Of a stretch of 60,000 bases of DNA, positions 51,308-60,000 are shown piece by piece. Each line of letters opens with the position of its first letter. The first letter of the stretch is position 1. The notes beneath the pieces are model-generated. The model saw only the letters and a list, made by a program, of their open reading frames with translations, was not told the DNA's origin and ran no database searches. A program made the translations under genes and the position numbers. Source of the stretch: Symsagittifera roscoffensis (Eukaryota; Xenacoelomorpha; Acoela; Convolutidae); NCBI RefSeq assembly GCF_963678635.1, contig NC_087062.1, positions 79,487,200 through 79,547,199 of the forward strand. Direction: 5' to 3'.

Positions 51308-53100
51308 TTGCTTAAACCAAGACAGGGTTTTATAAACAGTATTACCTGGAAAACCATTGATTTTCTGAGCAATTTTTTTTTCAAGCAGTTTTGTTGAATT
51401 TCTTTTTATCAAATAAATTACTCTATTCGAATTCAGACATGCTTTATCATTGAAAAATGAGATTTAAACTGAAATTCCCTGAAATAAACAATCCTAGATC
51501 TTTTTGGCGGTCGACATAATTATTTTCGTTACTGTTGAAACGAAAAGACTGGTGTATTTCGTGACTTGATTGAGTGTATTTCGTGACTTTCGTGTATTTC
51601 TGTATGTGACTTGATTGAGTGAACGGCTGGTTTGTAGCGTTTTTTGTTTAAAAATGTAGGGTGCAGTTTGTTTTCGCTGGGAAGTTTCGCTTACTCGGTT
51701 CAATCTTCAATCCCAGATTAAATAGAATGATTTTTTGAAATCGTGTAACATTCGCCCGGAAATATATATCGACGTAATAAAAAAATACCGACGGAGTTAT
51801 TGTCCAAACCGCGCAAAATAGCACAGTTACATGCAGAAATAGTGAGCTCATGGCTGGGTCTCAGTAACACCAGACCACGAGGTAACTCTTAAATACAGGG
51901 CTACTACTTATTTATTAAATGAAAATTGTTTTTTTTTTCAGTTGATAAAAATCGTCATTTCCATCAGAGATATATCAATCCTTTCCCTCAACTCCTAGCT
52001 TCTCATACTATGAAAATTAACTTGATGTGTTAAATTAACTTGATGTGTTATATTTAACTGTGTTATTTTAAGGAAAATCGTTGCTCTAATTTTCGCAGTT
52101 TCAGTTGCCGCGAAAAAAACTGCACGCCCAAATCGAAAAAATAAAATTATTTTGTCAATCCAAATTGACACTTCCGATTATGTTTAATTGATCAAATAAC
52201 ACTAATAATTGTTCAAAACAGTCGATTTTCCCAACAAACTGCTTTAAATAAAAATTCGTTGATGACATGCATATCCGGTCATTCTGCTCGATTGCCACAT
52301 TTTCCACGAACAGCCCGGACAGCCCGGTCAATGCCCTCATTGAACTTCGAGTAACTCATCAGACTGGTGCAGTGCCATCAAACAGAAATTACAAACACAA
52401 TCAAGACAATTTTTATCCACATCACACCGAATCACAACGTGCCACAAATGGCATCAAACTACGTTAATATAGCTTTCTAACATTGTCACTGATCTGCTTT
52501 CTGAGGATATGACTTAAGAGAGAATATCTTTTCTGACTCTTAGTGTCCTTGTCTCAACTGATATTTTCTCCTAGAGATAAAAAGTGTTGGGAAGAGGGAC
52601 AGTCCTGTCAACCAACAAAATAAAAATATCCTACTATGCTTTTCCCTTCGAAAACTTCCTTGTTACTGTTTCTGAATTTGAAAATAAAGAAACTCGGTGG
52701 ATAGAAGAAATAATGAAATAATCTACCTATTCAAGAGATTATTGAAATCTTTCATTTTACCACAAAGTGAACAGTCATCTTAGTTGATTAGAAAAACTCT
52801 TGAGAGCTGGAGTACTTTAAATGTACTCTCCACTGAAGCCTTTCTAAAAAAATATTAGGTGCCTCTAAAATCACTAATCAAAGTCACAATGCATATTTAT
52901 AAATGTTGCAAACTTTACATCACAACAACTAAAGTGTTTTGCTCTCATCAAGTTTCAATTTCAAGTTCGATTAGCTTGAATAATCTTTTGAGTTTTTCTA
53001 ACGCATAAAAAATTGAGTCTTAGCTTTCTACTCTTTGTTACATCTTTGTTCATCTCTTTCTTTTAATTATCATCGCTTAGAAATTCTTTAAATTCTAAAT
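51308..53100. other. AT-rich insertion of unknown origin in copy C
   Basis: In element A the 707-codon ORF ends 230 bp from the 3' LTR; here the equivalent distance is about 2.5 kb. The extra sequence has the inverted LTR scrap, short repeats (CGTGACTTGATTGAGTG at about 51560-51620; TTAACTTGATGTGTTA at about 52020-52050) and no recognisable gene. Confidence 0.45.
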
Positions 53101-55380
53101 TCTTCTACTCGTTTTTTGTGCGTCTTGTGATCCGGCTTATCGTTACTGTTCCATCTCCTCCTCCTGCGACATCGACTCTGCACTTTCATTTGTATTGCAA
53201 CACGTCAGTAGCCATTCTGACGCTGGTGCAGACAGTCATCCAATACCGCTGCTTTTCTACCTTTTGTTTGCATTAAGGTAGAGGGTCTACACTAGTTTCC
53301 CTATCTCTGCAGAAGCTGTTGTGGTGACACAACGTCACATTTCTCTCCAGATCTTCCTTCAACATTTCTTCATTTTCTCTTCCGTAGCAATCAATCTTCT
53401 TCAACGTTCTTTTCACTGCGGTTTTTACTGCATTCTGATGCGTCTCAAAAACTTGCTTGAAAGCTTCTGATCCAGCGTCCTTCTGATACGAACTGTACAC
53501 TCTGCGACATATGCTTCATGGCATACTCTGAAAACCAGCAAGTCATGTTGGCTCTAAGCCATGGCATCAGTCGTCTTCTGGTCCATTTTTTAGACTATCA
53601 AGCTGTTCTAACTGTTCTTCAGTCGGTGCTTCCTTTCTATTCTTCTCTCTCTAACATGAGATGCACGCCATCTAATTGCTAACATAACTCCATTTACCAC
53701 TAACGTTATGGGCTGTAATGAGTCTGGTTAAGTTATGGAGGGCTGTTATCATGATGCTTCTCCAATTTCGTTTCCCTGACGCTTCAGCAGTGGGTCCACT
53801 TCCATCATCACTGGGTGAGTTTTATCACTGTCACCTACTGCATCGTAAACCCTTGCTGTTGATCCTTCCTGCTTTCGTCTTATAAATTCGCTAAAGTTCC
53901 GACTAGCATATACCATCTAAGTATTGGTTCTAAATCGCCCTTGCTTTTTTTCTGGAACTGCAGCGAACATTTAAAAAAAAACTCGTAAGATTTCTCCGAC
54001 CTTCTCCCAAGTTTTACATATTTTGGCACTGAGAAAGCTTGATCCACAATCTTCCTTGTGCTCTTTACGTTCAATGCCACGGAGTGTACTTGATATTGAC
54101 TTTCCACATTCGAGCCATGGTCGAGCCTACTAGGTATCGAGCTCTAGACGGTCTGCGATATGTTTCACTTTTCCGAGTGTTCATCTCCATTTCTAACGCT
54201 TCTCTCCATTTCCGATATGCTTCTGTTCAGTCTGTAAAATTCCCAGAAACACTTCAACAGTCATGGCCGTGATCACCTCATGTGTCTTTCTAGATTCAAT
54301 AACGACTAAGGAACCAAACATGCTGTAGAGTTCTAGTGCAGTCACTAGACTCCCATCAGTTCCTCTATGACAATCTAAGATTAGTTCTGTTTCTGTTCCC
54401 GTTTTTATTAATATGTTTCCAAAAAATATCGGCAGTTGCTTATGTTGTCTCGCAAGTGTCTTCACCCAATAAGACCTCCACATATGTGACTTTGTAGTCA
54501 ACAGACTTTCGCCAGACAGTTTCCAGGTTTGACCCAGTTTTCCGGTCCCATTCAACTCCACATTCTTTTCTCGGTTACTCCTAGAGGCTGTAGTCATCAA
54601 AATGTAGATGGTGTTGAGATCCTGCAAATTTCAACCTGCATACACTTCCCGTTGTATATCATTATTCGCTCGCAATATCAAATCGGCATTCGGCCTCGGG
54701 CTCTATGATGGCTTCATTAAATCCTACACTACCATCAAGCTTGTCCTCAGTAACTCATCTGAGAATCCCAATCCAAACTCCACTTCCCACACGCTACCAC
54801 CGCTCCTTCACAGAGCATCAGGTCTCTTAAATGCGCCATCAATAGCACCTTCTCTTCTTTCGCTGTTTTGTTTTCTTCCGAATTATACTCTCTCACCGTG
54901 AATTGCAGCCCAGTTCTGACGTACGGTATCTCTATCAGAGCTTTACTTGTGGGGTTGTTCGCATTTCTTATTCGAAATGGCCTAGTAGCACTGCCCTCCA
55001 CGAAAACTAACCAGTTGGTCCACCGTCTACTTGTGCATTTCTGAGGAGGCTAACGTTCCATAAGTTTTTTGCTTCATTATCGTACCCGTAATGATTTCTT
55101 CCAAATAACATTACATGGCATTTTTGTTTTCTAGAGTGATCAGATGTCCTCTAGCCGAGTTCCTGTAATACATGATTTCCACGTACCCATCGGCGTGCTC
55201 GTCTATCGAGACTGTCTTCGATACTGTCAATTGATTGTGTTTCACTGGAGTTAGCTGCCCTAGCTCTAGTAAGTAAGCGGCCACTCCTCTTGGTTTTATA
55301 GCTGGCTGTTCTCAATCCTGACATGAGGATGGGTGGCACCATCGTTACATCTGTCATCATCGCTACATCTGACAATGCGA
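53101..55380 (-). pseudogene. Copy C relic of the 707-codon protein
   Basis: Matches by eye to A. 53273-53500 has GSEAFKQVFETHQNAVKT and LERNVTLCHHNSFC vs LAKNVSLSLHNSFC. 53880-54107 has KIVDQAFSVPKYVKL vs VLIDKSFSVPKCVRL. 54193-54627 has EVFLGILQTEQKHI vs PGVLQVTQKHI and SLVTALELYSMF vs NLATALGFFSRM. Frames are broken many times. Identity is low, so the two copies diverged long ago. Confidence 0.6.
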
Positions 55381-55382
55381 TC

Positions 55383-55970
55383 TTAAAAGGGACAATTGGG
55401 CAGCAGAGTCACGTTAAGAAAAACTAGAAAAAGAAAAATGGACTTTCTCCCTGAGCACTCCCTGAGCACTCCCTGATCTAGTTTGTCATGGATTTCTTGC
55501 ATCAATGGTCTGTTGAGATCTGTTTTCAACATGGACTGGGACCCGTAGCACTGCACTACCGCCAGACCTCGTCTATAAAAAGCAACTCTGTCCATACCCA
55601 CAGCCTCCACTCTTCTTCTGGCAGTTTTCCCAGGAAAGTTGATCGATCTGAGCCTTCTTTTTTTCTCATTCGCGGAGATTCCGTCTAAAGTTGCTTTGTC
55701 GTAGTTTCGTTCTGACGAGATGAGATGCACTCTGGCAAGTTATGAGCTGTATTCATAAGGCTGAGGGAGGTTCCAGTGTAGGTGTTCATCCTCCGCTGGT
55801 TCATTCGTCTCCGTCACCGTCTCCATTCCGTCTTCATCCAGGAAGTTGAAGTCCAGGCTCGACGCGCCACCTATTGAGGCTTTATCATCATCATTTCCCG
55901 TTTGGTCAGGATTCTGCTCCATTGGCTCTTCCGGCTGAGGTTCCTTTTGTTCTTCTCCCTCATCTCGCAC
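55383..55970 (-). pseudogene. Copy C relic around the acidic/basic protein region
   Basis: Frame 55730-55383 is basic (NEKKRRLRSINFPGKTARRR). Frame 55970-55740 is acidic (EEQKEPQPEEPMEQNPDQ; DEDGMETVTETNEPAEDE). They hold the places of the basic and acidic accessory proteins of A, but alignment is weak. A short CTCCCTGAGCA triplication is at 55446-55472. Confidence 0.4.
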
Positions 55971-56057
55971 TTTACTGTTCCCGATACTGAAGATCCTTCT
56001 TCATCATTCATAGTTTCGACTGGTAGCTTCAGCACAAGCTCAACTGCTGATCAGTCT

Positions 56058-56952
56058 TCACGTTCCCCGTCGTTGAGTAGGGGCATGCCTCCTATATAAC
56101 GTCGCACGTCCTTCTCTTTTGAGTCGTCTCATCATCTCCTGTGCGAAAAAGATTCTGCTGCAAGAATATTGAATTAGAGTGTGTAGTAAGTCCCGCATCG
56201 TAGTCCAAGAAGCTGTGGCCTTCTTGATGTCAAACTTCTTCGCTTTCTCCCTCATTTGTTCGGGATAACGGGTTAAGGTCATCAGTTCTCCTAATTTTCC
56301 TTGTTTTATGGCAATCAGTGCCAAAAGTCCATCCAGGCGGAGATTCTGTATTCCTTCAGTCAGCAGCACGGCTGGTCTCTTTCTGAAGCTTTCTGATCCG
56401 AACAATCTGGGAAGAACTTTGCCAGGTGAGACGCGGTCCAACCTGATCCCAACTCTTCAAACAAGCTATCCGTCCTCTCAAAACCTTCCTCTCTTCGTAC
56501 GTTCTCAGTCCAGAATGCCTCAAGTGTCGTCTGGTTCATCGTGTCCACAAATTCCGATCATTTCTCCCCCTCGCTCTCCGCCAGAATTAGTTCTTTTACT
56601 AGGTCAGCGTGGATTTTTGCGATCATCGTTTGACCCCGTTTAAAAGCTTCCATGCATAATACTGCTACTCGAGAGGCTTTGATGTGGTTCGCAAAACCAT
56701 AGCTTTCAGGCGAGCTTTTGTTTCTTTGGCGTTCTGCCTCTCATTGTCTTCCTCCTCGACCTCCATTACTCTCAACCACAGGTCATTTGACATGTCCATG
56801 TCCACTTTCACTTGATGATTGTCATTGATTCCTGGCCTCATTTTGAGTTGTCTGCTGAAATTGGACAGCTCCATTCCCATCACTTCGTCCAACACTAGCT
56901 TGTGTAGCGAATGGTCTTTCAATCTCCTTATGGCGATCGAGATATCTGACAT
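56058..56952 (-). pseudogene. Copy C relic of the helical accessory protein
   Basis: 56952-56665 (KLVLDEVMGMELSNFSRQLK) and 56441-56058 (EGIQNLRLDGLLALIAIKQG, LHTLIQYSCSRIFFAQEMM) match A at 23113-23934 and 22565-23188 in the same order. The frame between them (56548-56360, EAFWTENVRREEGFER) matches A's GGFWREHAKGELKTR. This is the best evidence that the accessory region is an inherited part of the family. Confidence 0.7.
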
Positions 56953-57204
56953 ACTGCAGACAATTCTGACCGAATTGATCTCAGATTTCTTGCTTCCGCT
57001 TCCTGATTTGGGGCACGTATGATCACATCATATTTCCTTTATAAGGGGATCATAATTATCGCATACTCGAACTTCAACCCGTCCGCGAGATGCGCATCTC
57101 CCGGGGATCACACCAATACTGGCTTCGGAGTTATCTTCTGGAATCCTCCTTCTGGAATCTCCATGGACTCCAGAACGTCTTTGATTACTGGTTACACAGC
57201 AGCC

Positions 57205-57600
57205 TCTACCGTCGCTGGCTCTCTCAGTCTGCTCAGGAGACCTCTGCTATGCAAATGATCGTTAATGTCGTTAATGTCGTTATTGGGTTCATCTCTGTTT
57301 GTCGTTGAACCTAAATCGCCATCTATTTGTATTGCATCGAATTCAGGTCGGTTCCTGTCAATATAACTCTATCTGGCCAAAAAAAGGACTTGGAAGTGTT
57401 CAAAAACTTCGAGCTCGCAATCACTAGTATCTCGGCTTTTCTCATCTCTGCTTTATCATAGGCGGCGAAGACGTTTTTGTCATTTTTGAGCTTGAAGTTA
57501 CCATATCGTTCTACATCACAGTCTTGCGCAACTTGTTTTGGGTAAGCTCTCTGCTTCACATGAGCTTTAGGCGCTCGTACTTGTTTGAACATCGACACAT
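57205..57600 (-). pseudogene. Copy C relic of the second SGNH-like domain
   Basis: 57598-57323 has VERYGNFKLK and ILVIASSKFLNTSKSFFWPD vs A VVIIAGSDFEGTSPKLFWPE, then VILTGTDLNSM vs IYSLPGTELNRM. Further on, a minus-strand reading near 57300-57205 gives NDHLHSRGLLSRL vs A MNDHLHAMGFLEQL, preceded by a small GACATTAAC triplication. Confidence 0.6.
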
Positions 57601-58182
57601 GTTGCCCAGTGGGTGCTCTTTTTCACAAAAATCTTCCCGGTCTCTCTTCTCTAGTTTGCTCGCTCTAATACTTTCGTACATCTTGAATTGGTCTGGCAAT
57701 CACTGGACCCATGGTGCTGTTTGAGGGCAGTCTGACGAGATCAGCCAACTGCAATGCTGTTGTAAATCTAAAATTAATTTCCGCCGCTATCAACCAGTCC
57801 ACTCCTACGATCGAGTACAGTCTGTTTACTCACAATATCGCGCCGTGCAGTAGTCTCATCGCACATCCTTTCTGTAAATGTGTCAAGGCAAAGGTATGGT
57901 TCTTGACAACATCAGAGATTTTCTAAATGGACGTCGCTCTTCCCTGCTCACAATCTGATCTGGAGGTGCCTGAAACCGTGTCCGTCTGATTGACTGGTCC
58001 CAGTATTCGTCGGGGATGAATAATCCTTTTAGCTGGTGCCTCACCCAGTCGGTCCAAAACTTCCGACCTCTGTTCTTGCTCACTCGAGCTCTGCACTACT
58101 TCTGGCACGGCTGTGACAATGCTCCGGTATCGAACAGCTCAACCTCTAACTCATCTAACCGCTCCCAGAAGACACGGTTTGC

Positions 58183-58726
58183 TCAGGCGTTCCCTTCTAT
58201 GCTGTCGAAGTGTGTTCCATCCGTGATGAATCTGGCTTGATACAGAGCTCTCAATTCGTGCTTCAAGTCCATTAGGGTTATTCGTCCAGCACTGCGACTT
58301 GCCAGATTACGCACTTTGTTATTCCACCTCACGACTCTTTCATTATTTTTTCTTGCTGTAGCTGACTGTGTTCTTGATATCATTGATATTGTGCAGACGG
58401 CCAGTACCGCGCACTGAAACTTCTGCCACACCGCAGTAGACAAACACACTAGCATTGTTCCCTATAGACACCCTTCTAAATCTGATCTTCTAGATACGTT
58501 AATGGTGCCTATCAAAATCATCACGTCTACAATTCTGCCCGGGTTAATCAACTCAACCATTCGTTATAGGTGGGCTACTGTGGTACCTCCGAATTCCTTC
58601 ACCATATTTATCCATGAGGATCTGAAATTTTGTAACACTCGCACAACACTATCGCTCAAAATCAAGTTTGACGTACCGAGGGGCGGTTGCTGCTTATTCA
58701 TTGCCGGAGCCAAGTTGAACTATTGA
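58183..58726 (-). pseudogene. Copy C relic of the first SGNH-like domain
   Basis: In sense order, near 58680-58600 a reading gives LILSDSVVRVLQNFRSSW (block I, G-D-S altered to S-D-S). Near 58540-58490 it gives VMILIGTINVSR (block III, G-T-N-D altered). At 58455-58183 it gives RFITDGTHFDSIEGNA (block V, D-x-x-H). Together with A this shows all three SGNH blocks in the family, although neither copy is intact. Confidence 0.6.
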
Positions 58727-58938
58727 AATATGCTCGAATGTCCGTCTCCGGGACTCCCTTAAAGCTATTCTTGATCAGGTTTTTTTTATCTTTGTGTCAA
58801 GCACACGTGAAGCTTTTTCATCGGCATCTTCCTGATATTTCTAGAGTAGGTTTTTCTGGCTCCGTTGTCCTAACACCTTCAGCTGTTTTCTTTATCGTTT
58901 TCGAGGAGAGCTACTCTTCTGCCGGTATCATCAATTTT

Positions 58939-60000
58939 TCATAGGGTGCAGTCACCCCAGAACCTGGCACATTCCTGTTGGCCATCAGTTGACCATCGGC
59001 TTCCACCAGCTGCCTCATAGTTTTCTCCACAACTGGACTGCCCAAGGTGTCGCTTGGGTCGGTCCGGGAATACCGGATCTTGTTGGAAATTGCACTTCAG
59101 TTGTCTGACTAGCGAGGTGTCAGGAGCCCCATACGCCATTTCTCACGGGGAACGTTTCCTCATCGATTGAGCATTAGTGGTCACTACCCCTTCCAATTGT
59201 CGAAATTACGTGATGATTATCTGACTGGACTGTTATCGGGCATCCATGTCTAGCTATCCAAGTGTTGGTCAGATGATCCCAGGTCTCTTCGACTGCGGCA
59301 GTTATGGAGGGAACGGCTTCTGCTTACTTGAAGAAGTGGTCGATAAATCACCGCTAAGACCTGATTAAAGCCACTGTTTGTCACACATATCTTGGGAAAT
59401 GGGAATCGTTAATTTTTAGGATCTTTCACCTGACTTCTCATGTCCAGTCAACATTATGAGCAGACTAATGATTATAGCCACTATCTGTCAAGCATATTTT
59501 CTGATGATCGATCTGTACCACTTCATTGAACTCAGATGACGCTATTATCTCAAATGGAAAAAGTAGTTTGCTGGGATCTTTCACCTGTTGGCATGACAGA
59601 CATGTTGTCACCCACTTCTCGCATGCCTTCTTCATTCCAGGCCATTCAAAGCATTTCACGATCTTCTGGTATTACTTATCGATTCCCTGGAGGCCCACAT
59701 GATCAGGCTGCTTGAAAAAAAATCTGTCTGATAGAGTTGCGGCAAGACTGTCGCGTTGTATTTTTACAAGACCTTGTCCTCCTCTCCCCTTTTTCGATCC
59801 TTGTTCAGATATAACCTTCCCTCTGTCTGCATATAATATTGTCTCAAGATTCGATAACTATCCTCTTCCAGATCTCCTTTGTCTGGTGACCCATTTTTGA
59901 TCCACTTTTTTGAACTACTTGTCATACGGTCATTTCTCTGCGCTCTTAAATCAGTCTATGAGTCTTGCCTTCAAGTGTGTCTTCATGACCCTAAGTTGAC
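58939..60000 (-). pseudogene. Copy C integrase relic, running off the window
   Basis: 59659-59465 has FEWPGMKKACEKWVTTCLSCQ and FNEVVQIDHQKICLTDSGYN, nearly matching the integrase zinc domain and first core Asp of A. Sense readings at about 59300-59210 match WIARHGCPIT...QSDN. A small local duplication (GATTAAAGCCACTGTTTGTC and GATTATAGCCACTATCTGTC) lies at about 59355-59495. The integrase C-terminal module and the macrodomain are not recognisable between here and 58.7 kb. The N-terminal integrase part continues to the window edge. Confidence 0.65.

Overview
The window is eukaryotic, most likely from an invertebrate animal whose identity the sequence does not give. The background is AT-rich, and there is one candidate host gene with a GT-AG intron. 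Almost everything else is transposable elements of five kinds: LTR retroelements, two kinds of non-LTR retrotransposon, a Penelope-like remnant and a hAT-like DNA transposon. Nothing looks bacterial, and I see no rRNA, tRNA or CRISPR array.

Layout. 1-4020 is AT-rich with old repeats. 4033-5724 (+) is a 5'-truncated APE-less, R2-like non-LTR element (copy 1). 7257-8031 (-) is a possible two-exon host gene. 8332-16883 (+) is a CR1/Jockey-like LINE (SGNH domain, zinc finger/ORF1p, APE endonuclease, RT). A second, full-length R2-like element (8512-12647, -) is nested inside its first domain, flanked by a 13-bp target duplication. 17066-39030 (-) is a very large (about 22 kb) Ty3/mdg4-type LTR retroelement, called A here, with 871- and 813-bp LTRs that begin TG and end CA. 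39220-44418 is bounded by hAT-like inverted repeats with an 8-bp target duplication and holds a decayed second LINE and other RT scraps. 44802-60000 holds more divergent relatives of A: an LTR scrap, a Penelope-like C terminus, an internally deleted copy B (47.3-49.88 kb), a complete LTR (49879-50752), an inverted LTR scrap, and a long decayed copy C that runs off the right edge.

The main discovery candidate is element A. Read on the minus strand it has a 5' LTR, a leader with a 14-bp minisatellite and a triple 69-bp repeat, Gag, protease, RT, RNase H and integrase, then about 10 kb of extra sense-strand coding sequence before the 3' LTR. The extra region encodes a TARG1-like macrodomain protein directly after integrase, a coiled-coil protein running into an SGNH-hydrolase-like domain, a second SGNH-like domain, a long alpha-helical protein, an acidic protein, a basic protein and a 707-codon protein with Cys clusters. 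Much of the accessory set (both SGNH-like domains, the helical protein and the 707-codon protein) is recognisable in the same order in copy C, so it belongs to the element and is not a chance insertion. The macrodomain is seen only in A.

All elements here look inactive. A has several in-frame stops and frameshifts, the first LINE has lost the catalytic Asp of RT motif A, and the others are more decayed. SGNH-like domains occur in three unrelated retroelement types in this one window. All family assignments come from reading translated sequence by eye; no database search was run.
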